This document shows positions 44,033-53,385 of a stretch of DNA of 64,000 nucleotides, in pieces. Within the stretch, counting starts at the first letter, position 1. Every line of letters begins with the position of its first letter. The position numbers and the translations under genes are program-made. The stretch is from Porphyra umbilicalis (lineage: Eukaryota > Rhodophyta > Bangiophyceae > Bangiales > Bangiaceae). The stretch spans positions 1 through 64,000 of the forward strand of contig KV918841.1 of assembly GCA_002049455.2 (NCBI GenBank), in the 5' to 3' direction. Below the pieces are notes generated by a model, which saw nothing but the letters and a program-made list of their open reading frames with translations, did no database searches and was not told the origin of the DNA.

Positions 44033-45012
44033 TACCTCCAACGCGAGATTCGAACCGTCCCGGTGAGATCCGAGGATGGTGAAACCCGATTGGGCGATCG
44101 CGGCCCCTTACGGGCCCGCGCGGGCGCAACCGCCCAGGCGGTGGGAGCCGTGGGGGGCGCGCCGCCCAGTCCCGATTGGGGGGAGGTGGCGGTTCGCCGT
44201 CGTCGGTCGCGACCGTCCCGCCACACACGCGTGGGCGTGGGTGGCGGGCAGCTGGCGCTGCGGATCCGACCGGCGCTTGCGGGTACGCGCGCCCTCGCAG
44301 GGGAGTCGGCGTCGGCGTCGGCGTGGTGGCCAGACGGCCGGTTGACAGGCGACCAGCGTCGGGGTTAAGACCCGTTGGTGCGCGGGTGCGTCGCGCAACA
44401 CGCGTTGGGACAACCGTCGTCGGCGCCGAGTGGCGCTTCCTTCGTCGGGGGTTTGACTACCCCGACGACACGGCGAAAGCCGGGACGCGGGTCCGTGGTG
44501 CCGAGCGTGGGTGTGGGGTTCACACCTCCAGGCCGGTTAGCACCGAGTCGGGCGCGCGGGGTAGCGCCAGCTGGTTGTCGTTGTGCCGGCAGACGCCGCC
44601 CTCGTCGGGGTGTTGACTCCCCCGACGACACGGCGGAAGCCGGGGTGCGGGTCCGCGTTGTTATCGGCACGGGGCCATCCCGTGTCTTCGTGCTTGCGCA
44701 CAGGTCGCTGCCTAACGGCAAGGTTGAGTAGGGGTGCGTCGCCGCAAGGTGGCACACCGCGAGGTGTTGGGCCCGGTGAGTGTGGGTTTGCGCGGAGTGG
44801 GGGGGGCGGCGCGCACGGCGGCAAGGCGGCAAGCCCGGCGGCAAGGGCGGCGAGCGCGGCGGCAAGGGCGGCAAGCCCGGCGGCAAGGGCGGCGAGCCCG
44901 GCGGCAAGGGCGGCAAGCGCGGCCAGCCCGGCGGCGACGGCGGCAAGGGCGGCAAGCGCGGCCAGCCCGGCGGCGACGGCCAGGGTAAACACCCCCCCGG
45001 ACGACCGACGCG
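44033..45012. other. region between 3' LTR and antisense ORF 1, with repeats
   Basis: Contains a direct repeat (about 44440-44505 and 44610-44665, GACTACCCCGACGACACGGC against GACTCCCCCGACGACACGGC) and a minisatellite (44818-44985). By position it also holds the polypurine tract and, if real, the promoter of the antisense ORFs. A GGAGG stretch just before the LTR on the minus strand is a weak polypurine candidate. Confidence 0.5.
44818..44985 (+). repeat. 21-bp minisatellite in the Gypsy element
   Basis: About eight imperfect copies of a unit like CGGCGGCAAGGGCGGCAAGC. On the plus strand it can encode a collagen-like Gly-Lys-Gly-Gly-Lys-Pro-Gly pattern, but it lies upstream of the ATG of antisense ORF 1. 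Confidence 0.75.
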
Positions 45013-46275
45013 ATGGCGGATTCCGCCGCGATGGCGGTGGACGGCGGCGTTGCCGGTGGCGGTGAGGCCGTCGACGGGGCGCATGCCGCCGCGGGTGGCC
45101 ACGCGGATGTGGATTGCTCCGCGGACCCAGAGGTCTTGCGCCAGTTTCGGCCTCGCGGCTCGTACTACGTGCACGCCAACCCTGTAGAGGTGGTCGATGG
45201 GGTCCCGCGGGTCACCGACAACTGTCTGTACGAGATGTGCGTACGCAATCGCGCTCGTGCGCACACGCGCCGTGTTTACGCTCACTACGAGGCGTTGCCC
45301 GACTTCATCGACGTGATGGCGCAAGCCGGGTTGCCGGACCACGCGGGCGACCGCGTGGCCGAGGTCCATGGGGACCCGTACTTCGGGAACCAGGGACCTC
45401 AGCGTCGTGTATACGAGGTGATGTCGTTTTGCAACGAGGTCGTGCGGTACCAACTGCCGTTGCACCCGTTCCACCGCTTGGTGTACGCCAATGCGCTTAT
45501 GTTCCCTGTGAAGGGTACAGAGTCGATCGAGGCAGCGGCCAACTCGTTTTGTCGCTTATTGCGCAACTGGCCGAAGGCCGTCTTCCTCAAGAGGGCTCTC
45601 GCCGAGGACCTTTCGGTCCCTTTCGGGCACGACTCCGGTCTAGAGCCGTACCTCGAGGAGCTCGCGCTGGTGAAGCACGAGGAGAACGACAATGTCGAAG
45701 ATGACCGCAGTCCGCGGGTGACCGGGTTGCCGAACCCCTTTCGGCTGCCGATGTTCCCCTCCAACCACCGTCGGGCCGCTGACACGCGCTTCTTTCGCGG
45801 TCGCGAGTTGATGCCTACCGCGTGGGCGGCTGGATTTCTCCGTGCGCCACGGGCGTTCGACTTGTCCCGTTGGCTTCCGCCTATCCCGGACTGGGAGCCC
45901 CACACGGGGTTGTGGGTGGCGACCCCCGTGGTGGTGTCCTACATGGCGGACGCGTTGCGCAACGCTTACAGCTCCGTCTGGCAGGAGGTGTACTCCGAGT
46001 ACTACGGCAACTTAGTTGCTGCGTGGGTTCACACCCTGCAGGAGGACAAGCTCTTCGTCCACTTGGACACGAAGACGCTTCGTCATTTTGACGCGTTGGA
46101 TACGTCCAAGTTGAAGGACGCGCCCGACGGCGAGGCCAAGTACGTCTTGTACGGCAAGATGCGTCAAGCTGTGACGGCGTTTCCCTGGCGGGAGGTCCTT
46201 AAGGACGTCGTCTGGCGCGACCGCGACTCCGGGGAAGCCCGGCAGGTGCGGGTCACGGTCGACCCGACCAAGTAA
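45013..46275 (+). CDS. antisense ORF 1 in the Gypsy element, 420-residue protein of unknown function
   Basis: Starts at ATG 45013 and runs 420 codons on the strand opposite gag-pol. Composition is protein-like, with regular Trp, Tyr, Phe and mixed charge (for example LRQFRPRGSYYVHANPVEVV, RRVYEVMSFCNEVVRYQLPL, VWQEVYSEYYGNLVAAWVHT), and the other strand has only short ORFs here, so this is a real coding candidate rather than a shadow. No domain recognised; the mostly helical middle resembles capsid-type proteins only loosely. Antisense ORFs in this position are known from some plant Gypsy elements; whether this is related to them cannot be told here. Confidence 0.6.
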   Translation: MADSAAMAVDGGVAGGGEAVDGAHAAAGGHADVDCSADPEVLRQFRPRGSYYVHANPVEVVDGVPRVTDNCLYEMCVRNRARAHTRRVYAHYEALPDFIDVMAQAGLPDHAGDRVAEVHGDPYFGNQGPQRRVYEVMSFCNEVVRYQLPLHPFHRLVYANALMFPVKGTESIEAAANSFCRLLRNWPKAVFLKRALAEDLSVPFGHDSGLEPYLEELALVKHEENDNVEDDRSPRVTGLPNPFRLPMFPSNHRRAADTRFFRGRELMPTAWAAGFLRAPRAFDLSRWLPPIPDWEPHTGLWVATPVVVSYMADALRNAYSSVWQEVYSEYYGNLVAAWVHTLQEDKLFVHLDTKTLRHFDALDTSKLKDAPDGEAKYVLYGKMRQAVTAFPWREVLKDVVWRDRDSGEARQVRVTVDPTK

Positions 46276-46344
46276 TACGGCTTTTGCCTGCGCCACCCTT
46301 GTGTCGATTTCGACTGGGCGTTGGACCCGAACGCGCCACTCCCG

Positions 46345-46971
46345 ATGGCTCGAATTACTTCGAACCATCCCGGGGTGTGGCGTCGTGGTCGTCGGACCTG
46401 GGCTCACGCCGTTGGCGACGCCCGCGAGGGCCGCTACCGCCCGCGTTCACCGCGGCGCGATCGCTCGCCCTCTCCGCCACGGTCGGTGGATGCCACTTGG
46501 CCGACCCGCGCGTCGTCAACCGCGGCGGTTGCCTTGTTTGGGTCGGCGCGCGCGCGCGATGTACGCGTTCGCGCGCCCCGCGGGGCAGCCTTGTCGGCGG
46601 TGGCTAGCGCCTGGGTCGAGCAGATCGCAGGCTTGCGTACCGCTGTTGAGCGCGCGGACGGACGGGGTGTCGAGTCGGCTTTGTCCATTATTGGACATGC
46701 CGTGGCTCGCGCCGTTGACGGCGAAGCCAACTACGGGCGCTTCGCCCAGCACCTCGAGGCTATACAGCCAGAGGAGGAGGCCGCGCCGGCGCGCTTCAAC
46801 GCGCAGAGCATTCTTGGTCGTCGGACCCACGAAGGCGGAGGCCCGTCGACGGGGGTTCCGCACTCGGCGCGCAACACGCGTGCGCGTAGTGTCTCGCAGG
46901 AGTCGGCGGCCAGTGTTGGCGCGAGCCGCGATTCCCGTCGGGACTCGCGTCGTCGTGACGACGAGGAGTAG
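46345..46971 (+). CDS. antisense ORF 2 in the Gypsy element, SR-rich protein
   Basis: 208 residues from the ATG at 46345, opposite in strand to gag-pol and between pol and the 3' LTR. The N-terminus is Arg/Ser-rich (RSPRRDRSPSPPRS, about residues 34-50), like an SR domain; the middle is predicted helical (SALSIIGHAVARAVDGEANY), and the C-terminus is rich in Arg, Ser and Asp. No known domain. It begins 70 bp after antisense ORF 1 ends, so both could be on one transcript. SR-like stretches usually bind RNA; the role here is inference. Confidence 0.55.
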   Translation: MARITSNHPGVWRRGRRTWAHAVGDAREGRYRPRSPRRDRSPSPPRSVDATWPTRASSTAAVALFGSARARDVRVRAPRGAALSAVASAWVEQIAGLRTAVERADGRGVESALSIIGHAVARAVDGEANYGRFAQHLEAIQPEEEAAPARFNAQSILGRRTHEGGGPSTGVPHSARNTRARSVSQESAASVGASRDSRRDSRRRDDEE

Positions 46972-47113
46972 CGAGGTTCACTGCTCAGTGACTTGCTCGG
47001 TTGACCCCGGTGGGGGGGTGGGGTTGACAATGTCGGGGTCTTACGCCTTTTTAGGGTGTTGATGTTTCTTCGTCTTGTTGTTGTTTGTCGTTTGACATGT
47101 TCGTATCCACTTC
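46972..47113. other. spacer between pol 3' end and antisense ORF 2 3' end
   Basis: A G run and T-rich stretch where the two convergent transcripts would end. No other feature. Confidence 0.5.
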
Positions 47114-50100
47114 TCAGTTTTTCTGCTTATCGTCATAGCGATGAAGGAAGTGGCAGGCCATCATGGCCCATGTTGTGGGATTTGTATCCCTTGAGTCTGC
47201 TGATAAAAGCACTTCGTACTCGAAACATGCACGTATGGCAGTAGCGTACCAACTGGCGTTGGTCCATTGTGGTATTACCACGGTTGCTTCTTCTGTGGTT
47301 GTTACCAAGCGTCGAAGGACTGAGTCCAAGTGTTGCACCGGAGGTACCAGAAACCCGTTGGGGAGCACTGGTACGGGGGGATCGCTCCCGATCAGTGTCG
47401 CCTGTGCGGATTTCGGCCACACATATGTGTACGGGCCGTAAACACGGTTCAGCCGAGAGAAATGCCGCAAGGCAAGTTGGGGGTCATACGCAAAGTTGCG
47501 CGTCATGGACGGCAGAGTGGACTTGAGCCACGCCACAGGAATTACTTCCTTAATTGCAACGTCGGTACTTGACTCTGTCCAAGAGACATCGGCGTGGATA
47601 ACTCCGTCACCGGTAACATGGACATGTTGGATAGTGGGTATCCACGTGGAGTCCATGACGACGTTGGCCACGGTTGTGAGCCCGGCCTGTCGGCGACTTC
47701 GTCGCGTTGGCGTTTGCCACTCGTACCCCGGTACATGCTTCTTCTTCTGTCGAAGGAAACGCACCACCAGGTTGCGGGGGAGGTTCTCCAGGGGTTCCCA
47801 AGTGTCGTCTTTCGACCCGTAGTCGAACCAGCGCACCTTAGCGCTATAGCTGTCACCCGTCTGGCGTAAGCCTAGGAGTTTGTCGATCACATACTCATCG
47901 GCAGTTGCCGGGGTTGACTTGCGTTGGTCTAGACCATCTAGCAAGGGGTGTGGAACCTTGTCCGTCGTCGTTGGACGAGGAGCGGGGGTGACATGGTCAC
48001 TGCTGACGCGTTTCTCCTCGCCGTCAATGTCAATGACAAACGAGGAGGCGTCCGCGTCCGCGTCGACGACCACGAAGGGTCCAATGGCTTTGCTTTGCAG
48101 CTTGTTTTGCCGATCGTGGTTGGTCGTGTATACGTAGTCGCCGATCTTGACGTCCGCATTGCGGGTTGCGACCCGATGGTCGAAGTTACGTTTGTAACGT
48201 TGTTGCGTCTTACGCAAGGCCTCGACCACGATGGGGATCTGCTTGCGCAGGCGGGCCATGAACTCGCGCTTGCGAGCTAGGGGTGACCCATCCTTGAGCG
48301 TTCCCTTGTTGGTAAGCGGAGTGCCCGGGGGCAAGTTGCGAACCGTGAGGTTGGGGATCCGTCTTGGGATAACAAGCTCAAATGGGGCGATGCCCGTCGA
48401 CCGATGTGGTTGGCTATTATAAGCCATGGTGATTACCGGGAGTAGCTCATCCCATCGTGATGGGTCGTCGGCGACGTAGTGTCGCAGCTGCGTAGCCATG
48501 GTACGGTTGTACCGTTCAACTTGCCCATTGGTTTGGGGATGATACGCCGTGGTGCGAACCGTTTCAATGCCAAGCATTTTCATCACAGCGATGAAGAAGT
48601 TCGACATGAACTGGGGCCCTTGGTCCGATAGGATCCGGTCCGGTGGCCCGTAGGCTGACACCCACGCGTCGATGATGGCTGACGCCACTGACATAGCCGT
48701 GATTCGCCGCAAGGCGACGCACTTGGTGAGCTTGGCGAAGCGGTCGGTGATAACCAAGATGAAGCGGTTGCCCTTCTTGGAGGCCGGGATGGGCCCAAAG
48801 ATGTCAACGGATAGCTCCGTGAGAGGCTCGGTAGCCTGGAACAGGGTCAAGGGCGTGGTGTGTCGCCGCAAGGCGAGGCGGTTTTGTGCACACGTTGTGC
48901 ACTTGGTGATGGTCGAATGAATATCCGTCACCATTGAAGGCCAGTAGTATGCCTTGCGCATGGTGTAATACATCCGGTTCATACCAGGATGGGCGGCCAC
49001 GGTTGCGTGGTGCTCGAGGGTCAACACGCGTTCGCGTAGCGACTTTGGAATAACCAATTGTTTGCCGTAAGGCGCACGGCGGTACAGAGCGTGATGCTCA
49101 TCGCGGAAGAAGGCCTTGGCCGTTCCGCGCTCCACGCGAGTGGACATCTCGACGCAGAAGTCGTCTGTTTGTTGTGCTTCGACAACGTCGTCGAACTCCA
49201 CCGGTTCCGGTGTGTCGGTACCCGTGTACCTCCCCGTTCTTAAGCCGTTGGCCGTCTCGGCCAACGCCAGACAAGGTATATCATCGTGGATATCTTCTGG
49301 CGGCGCCACCGTAGAGGCGCGTGACAGGAAGTCGGGCAAGTGGTGCGATGCACCTGGTTTATAAACCATATCGAATGTGTATTCGGAGAGGCGAAGTCGC
49401 CAGCGCATCAAGCGTCCGCTTGAGTCGGTCGTGCTGTAGATCCAGCTAAGTGCTTGGTGATCCGTTCGGATGAGGAAGCGTTGTCCGTCGAGGAAGTGCC
49501 TCAACTTGAGGACAGCCCACACAACGCCGAGGCATTCTCGCTCCGTGGTGGAGTAGTTTTTCTCTGCAGCAGTGAGTCCTCGGCTCCAATACCCGACAGG
49601 TTGAAGCAGTTCGCCCGGCTCCTCTTGGAGGAGGGTACAACCAACTTGGTCGGCGCATGCGTCCACGTCAACGACGAGCTTCCGATTGGCCTTTGGCAAG
49701 GCAAGTACCGGTGGGCACAACAGTGCGTTGCGAAGGTCCTCGAAGGCGGCGATAGCCACGTCCGTCGGTGGTGGTAAATCCGGTGGGATCTCGGCCCTAG
49801 TCAGGGCGTTCAGGGGCTTTGCTCGTTTGGCAAAGTCTTTGACAAGCCGTCGATAGACGTTGCACATGCCCAAGAAGCTTTTCAGCTGGGTCTTTGTGGT
49901 TAGGAACTTGGCATGCTTCAGAGCATCCACGTTCTTGTTGTGCACGTGCAGTTGCCCGGGGCGGACAATGTGTCCTAGGTACTCGACCTCATCGGAGAAC
50001 CACGTACACTTTTCCAAGTTGAGGGTGACCCCGGCTTCACGGAGACGGTGAAGAACCGTGTCAACGTCTTTGACGTGTCGTTCCGCGTTGGCGGAGAAGA

Positions 50101-51577
50101 TGATGACATCGTCTAAGTAGACGAGGCATATCTGCCACTTCAAACCGGAGAGGATAATATCCAACGCGCGCTGGAAGGTAGTGGGCGCGTTCGTCAAGCC
50201 GAAAGGCATGGATAACCAGTGGTATATACCACAGTGCGTTGTGAACGCCGTCTTCTCTTGGTCGTCCTTGCGTAAGGGTACTTGCCAGTACCCCGCGGTG
50301 CAGTCGAGAGACGTGAACACCTGGGCATCTCCCAAGGAGTCGAGGCAGTCCTCCATCCGAGGCAAGGGATAAGCATCCTTCTTGGTGATGTTGTTTAACC
50401 GACGATAGTCGACACAGAACCGGGCTTTGCCGTTCTTCTTGGGTACAATTACCACGGGGCTTGCCAAAGCACTATGGCTAGGGGCAATGACGTTGAGCTT
50501 CAACATCTTGTTGATCTGATCAGCGATGATCTGCCGTTTGAACGGCCCGGTGCGGTAGGGTTGGGCCCGTATGGGCAGAGCGTCGGGAGGAGTGACGATG
50601 GCGTGCTCCGTAGCACGGATGACGCCAAGGGTTCCATCCCACATAGACGAATGCGTCTTCAGCATGTCTCGAATCTGCTTGTGCAGGTACTCGGGTGCCT
50701 CAGTGAGGTCGAGGTCCTCGAGTGGGTCACGACTCGCGTCGTCCGATGAGTTATCGGTTCCACCCTTTGGGGTGTTGTCATCCAAGACGGCGGAAAGCAT
50801 CGGCCCTTGGTAGGGTTCCGCAAACCCCAAGGTAGAGTTCTTGCAAACAATGACTTGGTCCTTGCCGAAGTTGCATAACTTGACCAGGAATGGTTCGTCC
50901 GGTTTGACGATGGCGATGCCGCGGGCGACTGCCATGGACTTGTGTCGGCACAGCCGAATGTTCGGTGTGATGGTAACCATACCAGGCGTGTCGCACGTGG
51001 CCATGATCCACTCCTCCTTGTGTCCGTTGACACGCATCTGTTTGCAGGCTCGAACCCGAGCGGGTTTATCTTGCCAGTGGCGGTCCCACGCGCTGTCGTT
51101 AAGACAAGCTAAGATCGGCGTTGGCCGAGGTTGCTCTTCCGTGCATCGCACGTGCTCTTGCCAGACGATCTTGCGCAAGCGCGGCAGAATGCCCTCGATG
51201 TTTTGTTCAATGAACTCGGTGCCAAGGATGCACGGGACTGACAAGTTGTCGGCAACGAGGAATCGGTCAAATAGACGCACACCTCCGGTGTCTACATACA
51301 GATGTATGGCATACTTCGTCACAAGACGATTGTTGTTTGCATCTCGGATGCGCGGAAGCGTAGTCAACTCTTCGGCGTAAGCCATCCAGTTCGAAGGGAG
51401 AACACTAGTTCGCACTATGTTCACCCCGGCGCCCGTGTCTAAGACAGGGCGGCAACTTCGCATTATGCGCAGGCATGGGCCTAACGTGGCTGCGATCTCA
51501 TAGTGCCGAAGGGCACGACGTAAGAGTCTTGTCACCGTACGCTTTCGCGTTCCGCCGGGCAACCCCAAGTCGGGCAC
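47114..51577 (-). CDS. pol: Pol polyprotein: protease, RT, RNase H, integrase, chromodomain
   Basis: 1,487 open codons. Counting from 51577: aspartic protease DTGAG (47-51); reverse transcriptase with RFCVDYRRLNN (386-396), FTSLDCTAGYWQVPL (421-435), MPFGLTNAPTTFQR (457-470) and YLDDV (487-491); RNase H with VDVDAC (636-641), TTERECLGVVWAV (677-689) and RTDHQAL (704-710); integrase zinc domain (His about 855-863, CTTC 893-896) and catalytic D925, D985, E1021 (SVDIFGP, LSDQGPQF, NGQVERYN); chromodomain about 1226-1280 (EYVIDKLLG...VRWFDYGSKDDTWEPLENLP). All catalytic residues are present. About 200 residues after the chromodomain match nothing I recognise. No internal stop, so this part looks functional. 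Confidence 0.95.
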   Translation of the reverse strand: MPDLGLPGGTRKRTVTRLLRRALRHYEIAATLGPCLRIMRSCRPVLDTGAGVNIVRTSVLPSNWMAYAEELTTLPRIRDANNNRLVTKYAIHLYVDTGGVRLFDRFLVADNLSVPCILGTEFIEQNIEGILPRLRKIVWQEHVRCTEEQPRPTPILACLNDSAWDRHWQDKPARVRACKQMRVNGHKEEWIMATCDTPGMVTITPNIRLCRHKSMAVARGIAIVKPDEPFLVKLCNFGKDQVIVCKNSTLGFAEPYQGPMLSAVLDDNTPKGGTDNSSDDASRDPLEDLDLTEAPEYLHKQIRDMLKTHSSMWDGTLGVIRATEHAIVTPPDALPIRAQPYRTGPFKRQIIADQINKMLKLNVIAPSHSALASPVVIVPKKNGKARFCVDYRRLNNITKKDAYPLPRMEDCLDSLGDAQVFTSLDCTAGYWQVPLRKDDQEKTAFTTHCGIYHWLSMPFGLTNAPTTFQRALDIILSGLKWQICLVYLDDVIIFSANAERHVKDVDTVLHRLREAGVTLNLEKCTWFSDEVEYLGHIVRPGQLHVHNKNVDALKHAKFLTTKTQLKSFLGMCNVYRRLVKDFAKRAKPLNALTRAEIPPDLPPPTDVAIAAFEDLRNALLCPPVLALPKANRKLVVDVDACADQVGCTLLQEEPGELLQPVGYWSRGLTAAEKNYSTTERECLGVVWAVLKLRHFLDGQRFLIRTDHQALSWIYSTTDSSGRLMRWRLRLSEYTFDMVYKPGASHHLPDFLSRASTVAPPEDIHDDIPCLALAETANGLRTGRYTGTDTPEPVEFDDVVEAQQTDDFCVEMSTRVERGTAKAFFRDEHHALYRRAPYGKQLVIPKSLRERVLTLEHHATVAAHPGMNRMYYTMRKAYYWPSMVTDIHSTITKCTTCAQNRLALRRHTTPLTLFQATEPLTELSVDIFGPIPASKKGNRFILVITDRFAKLTKCVALRRITAMSVASAIIDAWVSAYGPPDRILSDQGPQFMSNFFIAVMKMLGIETVRTTAYHPQTNGQVERYNRTMATQLRHYVADDPSRWDELLPVITMAYNSQPHRSTGIAPFELVIPRRIPNLTVRNLPPGTPLTNKGTLKDGSPLARKREFMARLRKQIPIVVEALRKTQQRYKRNFDHRVATRNADVKIGDYVYTTNHDRQNKLQSKAIGPFVVVDADADASSFVIDIDGEEKRVSSDHVTPAPRPTTTDKVPHPLLDGLDQRKSTPATADEYVIDKLLGLRQTGDSYSAKVRWFDYGSKDDTWEPLENLPRNLVVRFLRQKKKHVPGYEWQTPTRRSRRQAGLTTVANVVMDSTWIPTIQHVHVTGDGVIHADVSWTESSTDVAIKEVIPVAWLKSTLPSMTRNFAYDPQLALRHFSRLNRVYGPYTYVWPKSAQATLIGSDPPVPVLPNGFLVPPVQHLDSVLRRLVTTTEEATVVIPQWTNASWYATAIRACFEYEVLLSADSRDTNPTTWAMMACHFLHRYDDKQKN

Positions 51578-51582
51578 CCGGC

Positions 51583-52959
51583 CTAGACGTTTTTCGAGTC
51601 GTCCACGGCGTCGGCCGGATGCTCGACTTCGTCTTCCTCGACGTTACCGTCGGCAAGGGCATGAACGCCGATAGGCGGTTGCCGACGCTCGCGAGGGCGA
51701 TAAGGCTCGGCACACTGTGCGGCGAAGTGCCCCGGCTTGTTACAGTTGTAACAGATGTCAGCCCGATTGGCTTGAGGGACGGCTGCCCGAGGGGGCGGCG
51801 GGGTGCGAACCGGCGTGAACGGTCGTTCCGTCGTCGTCCGCTGGTCTTGTGTCGCGTAAGCGACTTTGATCGCCGTTGGGCGGGTAATCTTGAGTTGCAA
51901 ACGCAACTTGTTGGTGCCGTCCCAGTACATCTGGGCGGTGGCGACCGTCTCGGACAGGGTTCGGTCGGGGAACTGGTCGTTCAGTACCCGGACGTGCGCT
52001 TGCACAAGGTCCGAAAGACCAGTGATGAAGACGTCCTTAACGTCTTGGATGTCGAACAAACCGTTCAGGAGGTCGCATTGCGTTTCCATGCGATGACCAA
52101 AGGCCGTGGGCGCCTCGTTGTCTTGTTGCTTCATCGTAATGATGTCTTGATAGGCGTTAGCCATAGTTGCGTGTGTCGCATACTTCGAAAGAAGCCAGTT
52201 GACGGCATCTCCGTAGGTACGGATGGCGTAACGCTTACGTCCGAGGGTGCTGTTAAGCGCGCCGGAGAAGGCCATCTTGGCGTTGCCGGCTAGTCGAAAG
52301 ACCATAAGCGGAAGGGCTTGACCGTGCGTCAGCCCAGCCGCGTCGCACGCGCGGCGAAAGGTCGTCAAGAACGTGAAGATGCCCAAGGGCAGGGCTCCCG
52401 TGAATGGCTGTTGCCCATGGAACGCTCCGTCCAAACGTTTGTTGAGACGGTGCGACCGCTGTGCCTCTTTAGGCGTATACGTCAGTTGACGGCGGATCAG
52501 GAAGTACGTCCTGTAGTCCAGGAGTGTCTTGAAGCGGCTATTAGCCGGGCGGATCACCTTGATCCTATCGGCTTTTTCAAGTCGCTCCTTCCGTTTGGTG
52601 GGGGGCGTCGGGCGCTTGCGCGCGGCCGCGTCCGACTCGCTCGAGCTTTCGCTCGGCGAGGACCCACTTGGGGGCGACGGCGGGTGTGGGGGCCCGTGGC
52701 CATCGTCCGAAGAGGACGTGTCCGTCGCGTTGGGGTTGTCGTCGTCTGACGACGTCGGGCTTGACCCAGACGCGGAATCGTCGGAAGATGAGGAAAGCGC
52801 GGCGTTAGCCGGAGCGTCCTTGCGGACGGACTTGTCCTTGATCACCTTGTTCGTCTTCTTGACGTCCTTGGTCTTGTCGCCCGACTGGCGGCGAGACTTA
52901 GCCACACGGCGTTCCTCCTCATGGGAGTCGACCTTGCGCAGGGCCTTGAAGTGCTTCAA
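51583..52959 (-). CDS. gag: Gag polyprotein (main frame)
   Basis: About 458 codons. A Lys/Arg-rich start (KALRKVDSHEEERRVAKSRR) is followed by a Ser/Asp-rich disordered stretch and a capsid-like region (about 170-340), with the retrotransposon-gag helices around NWLLSKYATHATMANAYQDI and APTAFGHRMETQCDLLNGLF. The CCHC zinc knuckle CYNCNKPGHFAAQC comes near the C-terminus. It forms the virus-like particle and binds element RNA. The first codon of the open frame is TTG, not ATG, so translation must enter from the upstream frame at 53155. The stop at 51583-51585 follows an A-rich slippery sequence. Confidence 0.85.
   Translation of the reverse strand: MKHFKALRKVDSHEEERRVAKSRRQSGDKTKDVKKTNKVIKDKSVRKDAPANAALSSSSDDSASGSSPTSSDDDNPNATDTSSSDDGHGPPHPPSPPSGSSPSESSSESDAAARKRPTPPTKRKERLEKADRIKVIRPANSRFKTLLDYRTYFLIRRQLTYTPKEAQRSHRLNKRLDGAFHGQQPFTGALPLGIFTFLTTFRRACDAAGLTHGQALPLMVFRLAGNAKMAFSGALNSTLGRKRYAIRTYGDAVNWLLSKYATHATMANAYQDIITMKQQDNEAPTAFGHRMETQCDLLNGLFDIQDVKDVFITGLSDLVQAHVRVLNDQFPDRTLSETVATAQMYWDGTNKLRLQLKITRPTAIKVAYATQDQRTTTERPFTPVRTPPPPRAAVPQANRADICYNCNKPGHFAAQCAEPYRPRERRQPPIGVHALADGNVEEDEVEHPADAVDDSKNV
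51588..51600 (-). promoter_or_regulatory. candidate -1 frameshift site at the gag/pol junction
   Basis: Just before the gag stop the minus strand reads TCG AAA AAC GTC TAG; G AAA AAC is close to a -1 slippery heptamer. Pol lies exactly in the -1 frame, is open through this point, and has no ATG there (its listed first codon at 51577 is GTG). Fusion by frameshift is thus the simplest way to make Pol. Confidence 0.6.
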
Positions 52960-53155
52960 CGGCCGCCTTCAGGCTCTCCACCACCTGCATCTGCCCGGAG
53001 GCGGCTTGATCCGCAGGGATGGGAGGAGTTGGAGCACCGTCCGTGGGGGCGTCGGAGGCGGCAGGAGTGCCTTGTCCCCCGCCCGGCGGCCGGAAGCCAG
53101 ATGGCAACTTGCCGTCTCTGGCTCGCCGAGTGCCGCCGGTACCACCAGTAGACAT
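52919..53155 (-). CDS. N-terminal part of gag in a different frame
   Basis: Begins with the first ATG after the 5' LTR (MSTGGTGGTRRARDGKLPSG) and runs through a disordered Pro/Gly-rich region to QMQVVESLKAAVEALQ before stopping at 52919. The main gag frame is +1 relative to it, overlaps its end, and has no ATG of its own at its start. The two frames probably represent one gag protein separated by a one-base shift near 52940-52960, by either mutation or recoding. Confidence 0.5.
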   Translation of the reverse strand: MSTGGTGGTRRARDGKLPSGFRPPGGGQGTPAASDAPTDGAPTPPIPADQAASGQMQVVESLKAAVEALQGPAQGRLP

Positions 53156-53365
53156 ACTGGGACCTGAACAAGTATTCCGACTTGGCTTACGCCCTGCGCG
53201 CCAACGTCGGAGATCTCAACCGTGATGCCCCCGGCACCACGCCCACAAGTCAAATGGCTTACGCCCCGCGCGCCAAGCGACCGTATCGACACCGTCACAA
53301 TGCCACGAGGCAGCGAGAAAGTTCTCGGGGACACCGTGCCGCGAGGCACGATGAAGGCGAGGGTA

Positions 53366-53383
53366 TCCCCTGCTGCTCCACCA
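53366..53383 (-). promoter_or_regulatory. candidate tRNA primer-binding site
   Basis: On the minus strand, two bases after the 5' LTR, the sequence reads TGGTGGAGCAGCAGGGGA. A TGG start fits pairing with a tRNA CCA end. Which tRNA is not determined. Confidence 0.55.
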
Positions 53384-53385
53384 AA

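Noticed and set aside
44040..44075. tRNA-like B-box (GGTTCGAATC on the minus strand) near the 3' LTR
   Set aside because: The T-stem does not pair and no A-box or cloverleaf can be built; probably chance.
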